Shown: piece after piece, positions 32,733-46,400 of the stretch
How positions within the stretch are numbered: position 1 is the stretch's first letter
Layout: each line of letters opens with the position of its first letter
Assembly (NCBI GenBank): GCA_013407085.1
Contig: JACCGJ010012831.1
Location: 18,903 to 82,902, forward strand
Reading direction: 5' to 3'
Origin: Atriophallophorus winterbourni
Lineage: Eukaryota > Platyhelminthes > Trematoda > Plagiorchiida > Microphallidae
Length of the DNA stretch: 64,000 nucleotides
Notes under the pieces: model-generated
Database searches by the model: none
The model's input: only the letters and a program-made list of their open reading frames with translations
What the model was told of the DNA's origin: nothing
Made by a program: the position numbers and the translations under genes

Positions 32733-35700
32733 TGAGTATCAGTATCAGTATCACAGGGCGATAGTCGACCAAGTCGAAACCAGTGCCGAGATTCTTTCAG
32801 AGGTGTGCTTAAAAACAACCGCCACTACCAGGATTGATTCGTAAGTAACACAGGCGTGTGTAAATGTGAATGGAAGATGGAAGAGGTCCCATCACCGAAA
32901 GGTGAGAGAGTTATGCATGTTGCATGTCCAATCGAATGAACGATGGACAGCAGTTTATTTCCACAAATACGAAAAAATTAAAATGAAACTCTTTTTTGTG
33001 TTTCAAAATGTTTTTCGAATACTTTTGTGTTTTTTGATCAAACAAATGGAGGCATTAAGTCCCAAGGGTAATGCTCCGGGAAGAGCACCTGCCACCGTTC
33101 GTCCAACCCATGTTTGAACGCGATTACTAAAGTTGCCATGATTAGTTCTGTGGAAATTGAATTCCACGCGTTCACTATACGGATGCTATGGAAGTGTGTT
33201 CGAGCCTGGTGTTCTGTTTACTTAGCTTATAACTGTGCCCTCATGTACCAACCAAAGGAGAGAACCGAAAGAAGTCATAGAATTCCAGACAAGTTAATCC
33301 TTTGACAACCTTGAAGGTCTCTATAAGATCCCCCCTAAGTTGCCTCCTCCTTAGCGAGAAAAGTCCTAGTGCTAATAGACGATTTTCATAATTGGTGTAT
33401 GCTAACCACTCGATCATGCGAGTGGTCAGCTTCTGTACCTTATCTAACTGCACGATAAGCTTCTGGTAATACGGCTTCTAAGACTGCATACAGTATTTTA
33501 AATTCTGGCCTCACTATTGCCTTGTAGGGGGCAACAGCACCTTGGCTTTTCTGCAAGTGAGGGCTGAACGTAGTCGAAAGAGTTCCATACAGGCGCTTTG
33601 AGCATCAGCAGCACATTGGTCAGCCCACTTAAATTTAGCGGAGACTACGATTCCTAGGTCCTCAGTAGTCTTTACCCTACGGAACTCCGTGTGAGCTGGG
33701 GGCGTAGACACAATCATGTTTCCCGCCAGTGTAGAGAGCAAGTGACTTTTATCTAGGTTAAGGGGAAGGTCCCACTTACCCGTCTATGCTGTCACAGCTC
33801 CCACGTCACTTATCAGATCGGAGTTATCTGACCTACTGACAATTTTAACGTCGTCAGCAAATATATAACAGGTTGAGCGCAGTTGATTGGCTAGATCATC
33901 AATGAAAATGATGAACAGCAACGGCCCCAAGACTGAGCCATGGGGAACCCCACTCGTTATATGCACACTTGCGGAGTAAATATCATCTAACCTGACAGTA
34001 AAGGAGCGGTCGCTAAAGAATGCTCGAATCCAGCCCATAAGGTTCCCTGACACTCCTATGGCCGAGAGTTTGAGAAGCAAGATCCTATGGTTGACTGAAT
34101 CAAAAGCCTTACTTGAGTCGAGATAGAAGACTACTACAGCTATACCATCATCCATCCTATTAGTAAACTCGTTTAGAAATCTCAACAAATTTGTCAGACA
34201 TGACCTACCTTAAAGGAAGCCGTGTTGTGCGCTTTTTGAACGAGAGTGTTTGGTTAGATATCCACATATTTTATCGCGGATCAATCTTTCCATAACCTTA
34301 CATAGTACACTAGTGAGGCTAACCGGGTGCTAATTTTTGACCGCCGAGGAAGCTCCTCCCTTATGGATAGGCACTAGAACTGCTCTTCTCCAGTCCAAAG
34401 GAAGGGTACCCTGACTGAGGGATGGTGTGAAAAGTTCTGTGATCTGCACAGCTAATATAGGCGCTAGCAGTCTGATCATTCGTAAAAGGATGCTATCGGG
34501 CCCTGTAGACTTGTTGTAAGCTAGGCTGAACAATATATTCTCGACATTGTGTATCTCGAATGTAAGGTCAGTGCAGGGGGGGCATTCAGCGAGGACACAT
34601 TGAAGTGATGGCGCAAAGGCGTTCGAGTTATAATCTCGGCGTTGTACGCCTTGAAAATGCAAGGAAAACAATTTAGCCTTTTCAGTGCTTGCAATGACGG
34701 CTGAGCCATCGTCCCTTCTCAAGGTACCTACACCTTTTCGTGTTGAACCTTCAGATTGAACGTAGCTGTAGTAACGTTTCGGATGAGTATGGGCCTCTTG
34801 AGCGAGTCTCATTTCCAAAGAAATCTTTGCTGCACGTATCCTGGAAATAGCTATGTTTCGCGCTTCTCAAGTCCCACATGAGAGAGTAAGCTTATAACTC
34901 CTCCATTCTGCGTTGCGGTGACGTACGCTACGGGAAACTGAGGCTGGCCACCATTGGGGTTCACCTTTTTTGCAAACGGGTAAGAGAGGAGCGAATCGAT
35001 CCTGAAGTTGAAAGATGTTTTTCTTGATCTGCCCCCACATCCCAGCCACATGGTCAGTGTTTTGCCATGGGAGTAGCGCTGCTGCCTGCAATGGGAAAAC
35101 AGGGTGAATCCTATGGAAGCTTCCAGACATTTTAAGTGTGCGTTTACCAGATGACAGGAGTAACTTGCAGGATGACACTACGTGGTCGCTTTTTTAAGTG
35201 GTGACAGTAAGACCAAATTTTGTATACCGCTTTCAGAAGTTGAAATAACTAGGTCAAACATAGACGGAGACTGACCCTCTCGGAATCTATTCGGTTCGTT
35301 TACGTGTTGGTAAAGTGCATAGGAGTGTAGCCAGTCCAGAAAATGGTTCGCGTTTCCTGGGGCATGTGAGGTTTATTACTTCCAGTTTATTCCGGGTAGA
35401 TTGAAATCGCCGAATATTACAAAACGTGGTGCTGCGGCTAGAAGAGACGAGAGCTTAATTTTCAAAAGAGCATCTTCTTCCAAACTAGTGCTTGGACTTT
35501 GGTAGACGCAGCTTATAACTATACGCGTGCATCCATGCATGTGCAAGGCAGATATTATCTGCACATTCTTTGTAGGAAGAGAAATACTTTTTTCGGAGGT
35601 AATAGCGTTTTCAATAAGAAGCAATGCCCCTACTGCTAGCTTACCTAGAGGTCGATCGCTTCTTACGACGCTAAACCTATCCGCGATTGAAGCTGGTATG

Positions 35701-36460
35701 TGGTCATCATGAGACAACCATGATTTCGTGACACCCACAATTTTGCAGTAGGTGTCGTCAACTCTAAAGAGGAGTTGAGCCCATTTATTTTTAATGACAC
35801 AAGCGTTTGTATAGAACAGAAGAGCACTATCATATGGGGCCAGACTCCCGGTTTTACGGCTACCTGAGAGCTCTCTGTCCCCGGGTGTAATGCCCGAGGC
35901 TGCTTCGCGTTTTTTTAAGACTGAATTTCATCAAGAGATACAGCATACGCTTTTGAAACAGACAACTCCTGGCATCTAGTTTCATCTTCATGGTCTGAGT
36001 CACTACAACTCATCCACGATTCATCTTCTAAAGGACGTAGCACGACAGTGGCACTCTTCAATGTTGGAGTATAATTCTCCCGTGTTGGCGTCATCGCCAC
36101 ACTGTTGTCATTTTCTACGTTTCGCATCGGAAGCGAATTTGTTGAGCTACGATTTGCAGCTAACTCTGACTTTCTAGCTTTAATTGGGCTTGAAGTTTTC
36201 AAATATGCCGGTGTGTCAGGTTGCGCGAAGCATTTTTCCTCGGCGCAGTTAAATTTCTCTGCTATCGAAAGAAAGTAGTTTCGATCACATTGCTTTGTGA
36301 ATTCGACCACAATTGGCCGCGGCGATCTGGTAGATGCGTCATTTGGGCCACCCCTCCATTTCCCGACTCAGTGAACTCGCTTCAGCGGAGTAGTCGGTCT
36401 CATGCCTGAAGCACGGAGTAGGTCAATAACCTTTCTCCGATCACTTTCCTTACGAGACTT
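32733..36460 (-). mobile_element. LINE family D2, nearly full length, inactive
   Basis: From right to left: ORF1 (36,310-35,915, a 131-codon acidic/Ser-rich ORF), endonuclease (35,850-35,376) with LLFYTNACVIKNKWAQ, GVTKSWLS and FVIFGDFNLPGINW, linker (35,178-34,330) with QWWPASVSRSVRHR and YYSYVQSEGSTRKGVG, RT entry WRRAVLVPIHKGG, palm (34,188-33,784) with DSSKAFDSVNHRILL, GVPHGSVLGPLLF and YIFADDVKI (catalytic FADD kept), thumb and C-terminus to about 33,240, 3' UTR with a hairpin at 32,910-32,891 and a (TGATAC)n tail at about 32,733-32,750. Stops occur at several places, for example between GFL and GRSC. Confidence 0.85.
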
Positions 36461-36469
36461 TGATTCTCG

Positions 36470-38330
36470 GATCTAAAAATGTTACAATACGTTTTCTGAT
36501 GTTTCATAAGCTTTTTCAGATGATGTGCGGAAATAAAGTAGGCCATTTAGCGTCTTATTCCCTTTTGAAGCTCAACACATTTAGTAGGTTTACTGTACAA
36601 TTTAGAAGCTTCTTCCAGAAATTGACCACACGGTTGCTGAGAAAGTGCTCTCGTGCCAATCACCTGGGCCTACTCTTAAGAAGTTTCATATAATTACCCC
36701 TTGTGGCTGCTTTAGGGGTAACTTCAAGGATTTCAGTAATATTATCACCCGCAAGACCCTTTAGAATCTTAAGGGCTTCTATTAGATTGCCTCACAGCTG
36801 CCGTCTCTTTAGTGAGAAAAGATCGAGATCCTCGAGTCTTGCCTCATAGGTTTTTTCTGTCTGACCCTCAACCATCCTCGTCGCAAGGCGCTGGACCCTT
36901 TCGATACATGTGATATCTTTTTTAAGTACATTTCCCAGGATTGAATGCAGTATTTCAAGTTAGACCGCACGACTACTTTGTATAGTGGAATAAAGATTGA
37001 AGGTTTTCGGCATGCCAAAGCTAAGCGCGGTCTGAACAATTCTCTGTGAGCCTAGTTTGCAGCTTCGGCACACTGAGTAGCCCACTCAAAATCTCCTGTT
37101 TTAGTAATACCAAAATCCTTAACTTTTTGAGCAGCAGCTATTCGCATATTTCCTTCGCCGACTTATAGTTGAGTTGTCGCCTAAAAAGTCGTCAAAACAC
37201 AGCTCTTCCCAATATTAGTGGCAAGTCCCACGTGTTTGTTCACTCGATTACTTTTTCTTAATCAGAGATAAGCGTATCCCTACTGTCGGTTCCTAGGATC
37301 TTAACATTATCAGCAAACAAGAAGCAACGTAAACCCAAGCAGGCTGCCAGTCGTTTACAAAAGTAAAAATGTAGTGAACTAAGCACCGAGCCTTGAGACA
37401 CTCCACTGCGTATCAGTTATTTCTGATCGCACTAACATAGTTAGTGCGATTAGGTAAGAAGCTTCCTAACCATCGACGTAGTTTACCTGTGACGCCACAC
37501 ATCCTTAGTTTGTGTAAAAGGTACCTATGGTTCATTGCGTCGGAGGCCTTTAGAAAATCAAGATAGCATACTTCGACTACTCTCGCTTCATCGAGCCGTA
37601 ATTTCACTTCATCAAGAAAGCTTAGAAGATTGGTTAGGCAGGACCTTCCTTTCCAGAATCCATGCTGGGCTTCGGATAATGAGGAATTGGTTACCAAATG
37701 TTTACATATCTGGTGCCAAATGATTTTTTCCAAGCACTTGCAAGTGATGCTATTAAGGCTTACTGGCCTATAGTTGCTTACATTTGAAATGGGAATTTTT
37801 TGTATATAGCTACTACCGCCGCTCTTTTCAATCATCCGGTAGTACACCCTGGAGTGAGGTAGCTGCAAAATGATTGCTGATTGCAATTCTAACTATAGTG
37901 GCGAGCAGTTGAGGAATGAATGGATGTATACCGTCGGTGCCAGGCGACACAGTTATGTCCAGCCGCGACAGAACTGTGGTGACCATTTCCTGATTAACCT
38001 CCACAGAGCTAAAGAGAAGTGCTCTGCACTCGTGAGTTTCTGAACGGTTACCTGAATCGCGCCGATGTAAACTGCAGAAGAATGAATGCAAAGCTTCGTT
38101 TTTCCTGTGCAGTCAAAGCCGTGTTGCCATCATGCAGCAACAACGTACCTATTTCTTCTCCTAAAGATCGTTTGGACTGAACATAGCCATACAAAGCTTC
38201 CAAGTTATATTTGTGACTACTCATCCGTGCCAAGCCCATCGAACTATTCACAAAGTTGATCACAACGGTCCATAATGGATGCACTGGACTCGAGTTTTTT
38301 CTTTTATTTGAGCTATTCTGCAGCGCATAT
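36470..38330 (-). pseudogene. LINE family F, linker and RT
   Basis: Linker at 38,280-38,060 (LEALYGYVQSKRSLGEEIGTL), RT entry and fingers in a 157-codon ORF at 37,886-37,413 (NYRPVSLNSITCKCLEKIIW, QHGFWKGRSCLTNLL, CYLDFLKASDAMNHRYLL), then the palm, where the catalytic motif reads FADN instead of FADD near 37,310, thumb (37,030-36,810) with IPLYKVVVRSNLKYCIQSW and C-terminus to 36,470. It matches the plus-strand RT at 60,431-61,440. Numerous stops after the first ORF. Confidence 0.8.
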
Positions 38331-38336
38331 TCTCCA

Positions 38337-38665
38337 CTTCGGGTGGGATTTGAACCCGCGACCACCATTAAAGTCCCACGCCTCAACGACCTGGGCTACC
38401 GTTTACTGTTTAATCGATCGCAATTAAGCGTTTATGAGCTGTTCTCCAGACTGGCACATTTGAGTAGCTTTGTTGGCCCGATCATTTCAGAAGGAGCCAG
38501 CAACATCTGTTGTGGTCGCCCAACCGAACAGATCTTACTGTCAGGTCTTCCCATCGGATACAGTATAAGCTAACGCCGATTAGATCAGATGGGCATTGCT
38601 GTTTAGGCAATGTTTGTAGCTGACTCCTTCTGAACTGGTCGGGCAAACAAAGCTATTTAAATGCG
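38337..38665 (-). repeat. Foldback plus tRNA-like unit in family F endonuclease
   Basis: Two inverted arms of about 41 bases (38,455-38,496 and 38,624-38,665) enclose about 127 bases. On the minus strand they are followed by a tRNA-like segment with an A-box-like TAGCCCAGGTCGTTGAGG (38,399-38,381) and a B box GGTTCAAATCC (38,356-38,346), spaced as in a tRNA gene. It replaces most of the endonuclease after AISESW. The same arrangement, at the same point and strand relation, is at 50,857-51,190. It may be a tRNA-derived SINE joined to a foldback. Confidence 0.6.
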
Positions 38666-39580
38666 CTCACCATGATTCGGAGATGGCAATTATGTCGACC
38701 TAGTTTTCCAGTGCTGCAATCTGCAGGTATTCCCACTTATAAGGCACACTAGGAGCATTTGCGTTCAATATAGGGGTATTTATTTTCTGCGCACATTTTA
38801 ATCTACTTTTACTCAGAGTCAAAGCATCGTAGTTGATACCTCGTTTTTGAGACTGAAGCAGTAGATAAGTCGTTAGACTGCGCTTGCAAACGAGCTTGTA
38901 CCGGCCTAATGGCAGTTGCACACATTTTCTCCTTGTTCACAAGCCGACTAACAACCGAATTTTGCTTGTTTTCTTGCGTAGTGCCGAGAAGTCCTGAAAG
39001 GCGTTCGCTTGTGAACGAGTTTTTCACGCACTCGTATTCTACTGGCGGGCCATTTTGGAGTACGTCTTCAATGACCACTTCAGCAGATGACCCAAAATTT
39101 TTTCATTTTCGCTAAGGTTTATCCCTTTCATGGGAGTTTTCACGCCGGTCGTGAGCGTTTTTGAACGCTTTCCATTAGTGTGTTTGAATCCCTTTATCCT
39201 GGACAGCTTTGAACCGGCCACTTGTGTAGCGTTCAAGGTAAGCACTTTTCAAGAGAAGCGTGTCCCTGTCCCGTTGGTTTATAAATTCTGTTAAAACCGG
39301 GCAAGCGCTACTTCAGTTGAGTTCCACCGGCCTACGCGATGAACCCTTTTTACCTGGCAGTTAATTAGCCCTGCCATGCGCAAAAAATCTTGAACCCTGG
39401 AACGATCCATTTGCCGACGTGATTTGCTTTAGCGAATCAGCAGCAAGCTTACTAACTTCCTCAGCCAGGGCATTTAGTTGCCTTTCTAAAGCAAGGTAGT
39501 TATGTTATTGCGTTTTAACTGGACATTTATTTTCAGCCGCGACTTACCTTATGCGCTTTTTCCCAGCCCTCTGTGGTGTT
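38666..39580 (-). pseudogene. LINE family F, ORF1 and start of endonuclease
   Basis: ORF1 from about 39,580 leftward, including ALAEEVSKLAAESLKQ, VEFINQ and NGKRSKTLTTGVKTPMKGI, then RPVQARLQAQSNDL. The endonuclease begins near 38,775 (ILNANAPSVPYKWEYLQ) and runs to DIIAISESW at about 38,670, where the foldback unit starts. The 50-kb copy is collinear. Broken by stops. Confidence 0.75.
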
Positions 39581-39589
39581 CGAAATTTT

Positions 39590-42500
39590 GGCAAGTCTTT
39601 ACTCAGCACTTCATATACTTATTTTATATTCTGTCGATATGTCTTATTCCAAGCAACCGAAATCTTCAAGAGCAACACGCCGTACTACATCTCAATTTAG
39701 AATATGTTCGGTAGTTCTTGATTCAAATATGTCCACTGTTCTGTCCACTGTATGGAACCTAGAAAACAAGATCGAATCCGTCGAGAATAAGCTGTCCACG
39801 GTTTCTAAAATGTGCAGTATATTGGAACCACTAGCTATCCTTGTTGACCCTAGTTACGTGTTGGACTCTGATTTGCTTCAGCAAACGATTCGATTCATAC
39901 TGTCCATAACTTCAGAAATTGAACAGCGTCGGAACCGAGCAAAAAACATTCTTCTTCTCAATGTAGCCGAAAAATACCCTTTAGTGAACCTTAAAAAGTT
40001 AGTAGTGTCGCGATATGGCCTACCCCTATATTCGGCATCTGTAATTAGACTAAGAAAACCTTAGGAAACCTTCTTTCGACAATAGAAATACTCCGAACCT
40101 CAATCGACGTATAATGCCTTATCCATTAGATCAGAATTTGCCATAGCAATTCCATCGACCGAGTCCACAATGCCCCAGCCCATTCTTGAATTATTACAAT
40201 TCATCGCCGAATTTTTTTAACAATAATAGTTGGTCACCTGACACCAATTTCCCATATTTGAAATCATTTCACACTCACCTCACTATGTTTCCTCATTCAA
40301 ATAATAGAAATTTTCAAATCCCCCCACGAAGATTTTTTAACCTGAACCAACTTGCTCCACATAATGATCAATTACCTAATGAGCCATTCCCTGATCACAG
40401 CCCCTCATCTCTTCGATTTATTCTCACCAATGCTCGATCCATAACTGAAAAGATATTACCTTTATGTTCATATCTTATCTCTAACCACGCTAATATTATT
40501 CTTGTAACTAAATCGAGTGAAAAATAAACAATCCGATTTTGAATTTCTGATTCCAAACTATCACAATTTTAGGAAAGACCTCGCTTTAAAACGTGGGAGA
40601 AAATGCTCTGTTTATCTTCATTCTAACATTCAGGCAAACATAATCTTTTCATCCGTCTTTGATCATATCGAAGATTCTATATGGTTGGCACTAACGGCTT
40701 TTGATCTCCTAATTGGATGCATCTACTACTCACCGGCTACTACTTCTTCATCGCTTCAACACTTGACCAATTGCTTCATAGAAGCCTCTGTCCACCCTTC
40801 CCGCTATGAATTAATTGCAGGAGATTTTAACATGCCTTCACTTAATCGGGTGAAAAGCACCCATATAAATCCTAATTCCTTTTCCAATACAACCAAACTA
40901 TTAGGTTTTACACAGTTTGTTGATAAACCAACGCACAATAAAAATATCCTTGACCTTGTTTTTACTCTGAATATCACACCATTTAATCTGAACGTATTTC
41001 CGTCATTTTTTCATTGAGATCATAATATTACATCAATCGAATTGAGTTGCAATAGCATTATGACTAGTGTTAAAAAACAAGGATAATTAGTCACATAGAT
41101 TGGAAAATATTTGAAAACCTTATTAAAGACGAAGATTGGATTGAATTTTTCATTTCTGACATTTTTAATGTAATCTCCAAAATCTTTCATAATAAAATAT
41201 CTGAGTTACTACAGGAATCTACTACTAAACATTCTAGACGCCCCAAAATGAGTAAAGCTCATAAGTAAGAAGAGCGTATTGCTTATTTGACATCATGTGC
41301 TCGTAATAAGCATGACATCTCTTCTCTCCTGCATGCGTTCAAAGTATCTGATACACTAGTACAAATTGTGAAACCACAAACTGATTTTTGATGAGTATAT
41401 AGCCCTAAAATCCAGTAAAAAAAGAAGGCATTATCTAAATTAATGAACGATAGGGCATCGGCAAATTCAGATAGGATAAGCTACATCATTAAACAAAATC
41501 AACATAGTAATAATTGCAGAGTAGTAACTGAGCCTTTTGCTGTTTTTGAAGAATTTTTTGTATTTTTTAATGCTTCATATAATAACAACTATTATCCAGA
41601 TGTAATCATACACCCTTCATGCAATACGTTAGACACAATTATAATTAACATCTTTGACATACGAAAGTTTGTAATCAAGTTGCAATCTCCTACAAACCTG
41701 ATGAAACTGGTTTCGTACCAGCAGTGTGCAAAATGGGATCTGAAAACTTTTTATTATTAATACTTAATCTCTTCAATGCGTCTATCAAATCAAGAACCTT
41801 TCTCTTAGAATGGAAACATTCCGTTGTTATTCCTCGACATAAGTCCGGATAACTACATACTGTTACCAATTATCGACTTATCAATGAAACATAACTTTTA
41901 GCTAGAATATTTGAGAAGCTTGTCACATAGGCGACACTAACATACTTGACACCAAAATATTTCATATCAAACCAGCACGGATTTCTTAACAGAAAATCTT
42001 GCATCACTTGTTAAATAGAATTTTTTGATTACGTGACACAATCACTAGATTCAGGCTTTGGAGTCATAGTTGTATTCATTGATATTACAAAAGCCTTTGA
42101 CAGGGTCCCGCATAATCTACTCTTCTCAAAATTATCTGCTGTAGGTATTACTGGAAACCTAATTTCGTGGTTCAATTTTTTTGTTACTTGTCGCACCTTT
42201 TCTGTAGATATAAATGGCTACTGTTCGAGAACTTTGCTAATTCCGAGCGTAGTCATACAAGAAAGCGTTCTAGGATCACTAATGTTCTCGAAATTTATTA
42301 ACGATATACTATCTGTCATAACACACTTTAAGATTTTTTGTTTTAAGATGATATAAAAGTCGCCGTAGCCTTTCCATCTAACCAGACTAGCAACTATATA
42401 TCTGAACCGAACCAAGACCTGGATGCTCGACTTTAATGGAGTATTCGGAACGGTCTTGAGTCCTCCACCAATAAATCTACTTCCATAAATTTCAAATGTA

Positions 42501-43430
42501 TCATACCAGAAGATTCGTTCATCTTAAATAATACACCACTACAACGAGCAGAGTGTTTACGTGTCATTTTTCCCATCACATGATTTTCTTTTCATACATA
42601 ACTGCTCATATATTGATTTTCTGTAAAACTGATTGATTATCATCTACCTTTACCATTTTAACAAACACAAATTCGTAACACGTACGACCTTGAAAATTTA
42701 AAAAATAATTGTCCATTTATTATGCTTTATGTATACAAACGATTTTGATAATTATTGATCATGCTTAGCATGCCTTAAAAATCCAAGAATAAAACATTTA
42801 TTTATTTATTCATTTATTTAGATTATTGATATTCTTGATCACTTTCATTTTATAAAAAAATATCATTTTGAATAATTAGGTAAGATATTTATTATTAATA
42901 CAACTATAGATCATTCATACTTATACAGCATTAAAGGTTTTTGACTTTTTTAGGTTCAACAAATTCTCAAAGTGGCACATAACATTTTTTCTTGCGAATT
43001 TACTTTTCAGAGTTGTTGAAATTCAACAAAATACACTCTCCCAATTCTTGAAATGACGATACCACTCATCTTTCCGTGACTTGTTGAAGTGAACATTGTT
43101 TGAAATAGCATTTTGAACATCATTCATGAATAAACATTGCGATTTGGACCCATCTGAACTGTAATTAACCCATTTACTATATTTCGAACAATTCCTGTGG
43201 TTTTGTAAAAATATGCATTTTTATTATTTATTTCTCCAATATTATATCAATTTTATGTTTTACACAAGCTACCATCTGTTCAAATGTTACCCAACTATTT
43301 TTCGGTTTCCAACGAGAAAAAATATGTATTTATGTTCGATCCTAGCATTTGTAAAATAGCCGTTTTATTTGATGTACTTATTCATAAAAACAAATGATCA
43401 TGCATAGCATGACTTGGTGTATCCAAGAAT
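39590..43430 (+). mobile_element. LINE family B, nearly full length, inactive
   Basis: ORF1 (39,573-40,064 frame) has a heptad-rich LENKIESVENKLSTVSK segment and EIEQRRNRAKNILLLNV, the R/N-rich motif usual in LINE ORF1. The endonuclease starts near 40,400 (LRFILTNARSITEK), with a second frame from 40,517 giving IGCIYYSP, LIAGDFNMPSLNR and NILDLVFT. The linker is decayed (41,040-41,760). RT at 42,033-42,356 has VFIDITKAFDRVPHNLL, but the GSVLG block and the FADD region are damaged (CFKMI frameshift). A nested insertion and a deletion of about 0.5 kb remove the thumb. The 3' end is GATCATGCATAGCATGACTTGG near 43,397-43,430. Confidence 0.85.
42559..42823 (+). mobile_element. LINE 3' end nested in family B
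   Basis: About 265 bases of 3' UTR ending in TTGATCATGCTTAGCATGCC...CCAAGAATAAAACATTTATT and a (TTTA)n tail, the terminal block of the E/C type. The interrupted B sequence is visible on both sides: CTACAACGAGCAGAGTG before and GATATTCTTGATCACTTTC after, which are adjacent in the B copy at 4,145-4,200. No clear target-site duplication. Confidence 0.75.
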
Positions 43431-43435
43431 AACCG

Positions 43436-46400
43436 TAGTTGTGTTCCGGTTTAATAAAATGTATTGACGAAAATTATGCGTTGCATTTATTTAATAATCA
43501 ACAAGTTTCAACATCTTTGTCTCAATTTTCAAATGTGTTGACCAAGCCTGACAACACACCCTTACAACGCAAATGTTTTGGCAAGCGTTGCAACGTGGTG
43601 GAACCCTTGAAAAATATGCCAAAATTACAAGATCATGGATGTTGTCGTTGATAATTCCACATCGACTTCTATACCCGAGCCACAGCTTCTGAAGATGTAC
43701 CAATTTCATGTAACATTCCTTTTACAGCTGAACCGAAATTAAATATTGATAAGACAACTTCAAATCCTGGCCATGATAGCAATGTCACCACTGTTAGAAC
43801 GGTCACCACTTATGAACACCCCACAGCTCGCTCGTCAGTTAAATCTTTTAAAAACTCGTGCACTCTGTATTCAAAGCAAATTCGTCACAACTCCGAGGTG
43901 GACCGCACATCGATAAAATGCGGCCAAGCAAAGCTTTGATGAATATATACCACCCCATGGTTTATACACTTATCATTACGTCCATAGACACTTCCTGATC
44001 ACATCTGATTCATTAATTCCAATTATTCCTTCCCATAGTACTTTCTCGAGTAAGCATTCAGTCTTCACTATCCTTCTCCAAGACCCTTCGATTTTTCACT
44101 CCAATACCCTAGATCAGCGTCCTTTCCATAATTGGGAACTCGTTTAATACCTACCTGGACCCTTTTCAAACCAGGTATATTCCGAAGCAAAATTTTTCTC
44201 TTCATTACCATAACCCTTACTTAAATTAGCACCATCAATTTCAGACCACTCATGTAAACAAATTTCCTTTGCACATGCTGAGTATCCTAAAATTCATCTC
44301 CTTTCATTCAATGCACGGTCGATTATTTCAAAGCTTCCTACCCTTCAACATCCTTGGCTCCCAAACCCGTACGAAATAGTTCTCATAACAGAGACGTGGA
44401 CATCTCATGACGTTCCCAACGTTTGACTTGAACTAGCCAACTATTTTCATGTTTCGTAGGAACCGCAGTCACACCCGTGGTGGTGGTATTCTCATTTATG
44501 TTAGTACAGATTTTCCGGCAGAAATTTACAGTTCTCATATGTTAGAAGATTTAGATGACTCAATTTGGATCACCGTACCATCTCTTGATTCTCTCATAAA
44601 GTGCATCTATTACTAACCATCTCCTTCCACACTCACTATTGATAAACTTATAAATGCCTTTACTGAGGCATCCAATGCTACCCTCAGCAATGAAATGATT
44701 GCTGGTGATTTCAAAATGCCATGCATCTGCTGGAAATACCCTAACTTTTTAATACATTTTCGGCCTTCGCTAAAACGATTAATCTTTTGGGTTCCACACA
44801 ATCTGTGAATAAACTTACAAACTATCCAGCATTTAAAACCTGATCTTCACTTTAGGTATGATCCCAGCATCGTTGAAATTTTAGCTCCACTGCCCGGTTG
44901 TGACCACAATATGGTAACTTGCCTTCAGCGCCTTTTTCGGAAGCCGGCATATATATTTACAATGATGAGAAAGTTGATATCAACTGGACTAAGTTTCCGA
45001 ATGTTCTCAGAGACAATGGCTGGACCGAATTTTTTTCTTCAAAATTTAATCGTATGTTTTCGATTTTCTATGATAACCTATAAGCATGCCTTTATAGTTC
45101 GTCCAACTCTTATATCAGAAAAAGTAAACATAACCCGATAACCCTTCTCCAAAAAGATTGCTAGACTCTCTACTTTTGCGAATCAAATGTTTGACTTTCT
45201 CTTTGTTATACAACGACATGAGCTATGTAACTCTCTCCCATGTATTAAAATTCGCTTCCTAAAGCATCAAGAAATAAAGGATTCAAGCATTGACTCAAAG
45301 ACTGTGTCCTTGAATTCTCTTACGAAGAAGATATGTATCCCATTTAAACGTGACATTTCTTCAATTATATATCAAAAAATAATAAGGATGTAGTCACTAC
45401 TGACCCGCCCACAATGAGTCAGGCTTTCTCTTCATTTTTCAGTAGCTCATTTAATAATAACATTTACCATTCATTGGCAAACAATAACGTTCCCTTAAAT
45501 ACTATTTAATCCTTAACTTTGACTTTACAAGAAGTAGAAATTAATTCTCGTCGAAGTGAAACGTTTTACAAGCCCGATGGTGTTGGTTTTTTCAGCCTTC
45601 TTACACAACTGCAGTGTAAAGTTTTCCTCACTCTAATTGATTTTTTTCAATAATTTTCTCAAATCTAGAATTTTTCCATTTCGTTGGAAACACTCGGTCA
45701 TTATCCCTAGTTTATAATCTGGTAATCCGAAACTCGTAACGAATTATCTTTCCATTAATCATACTCCTATTCTCTCTAGGTTATTTAAAAAGGTAATTAA
45801 GAAATCTTTGTTGGACTACATTGGCTCAGATGCGTCCTCATCAGTCGACATGGTTACCTAAACCAAAAGCTTTTGTAACCTGCCAGTTGGAATATGTAGA
45901 ACATATAACCAGTTCACTAGACCAAGGATTATCAGTGATTATTGTTTTCCTAGACATAAGCAAGGCTTCCGATCGGGTTCGCAATGAGCTAATCTTTTTG
46001 AAGTTATCATATTTAGGTATTCATGGGAGTTTATTAGGCATGTTATTTTCTTTTCTGTTTGATCGTACTTTTCAAGTTAACGTTAACGATGTTACTTCAC
46101 CTAATCAGCCGATTCCAAGTGACGTAATTTATGGCAGCGTTCTAGGCTTGCTTCTTTTTCTAATCTATGTTAATGATCTGCAAATTGTTGTGAACCACTC
46201 CAAACTCTTTATCTTTGCTGATGACATAAACGTCGTCATATCATTTACACCTAATCCAATGCCACACACTCTGATATCCCTTACCAGTGATGTTGCATCT
46301 CTCTGAAGCTGTGACGCACAATTCGGATCAGAATATCCGGCTCCTAATACACACTATATGGGAATACGCTGCCTTATACCCTGTGACACACTTACAATAA

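Noticed and set aside
38256..38573. Plus-strand 105-codon ORF resembling a minus-strand ORF at 50,947-51,201
   Set aside because: Both are antisense to the foldback/tRNA-like unit. The similarity reflects the repeat, not a conserved protein.
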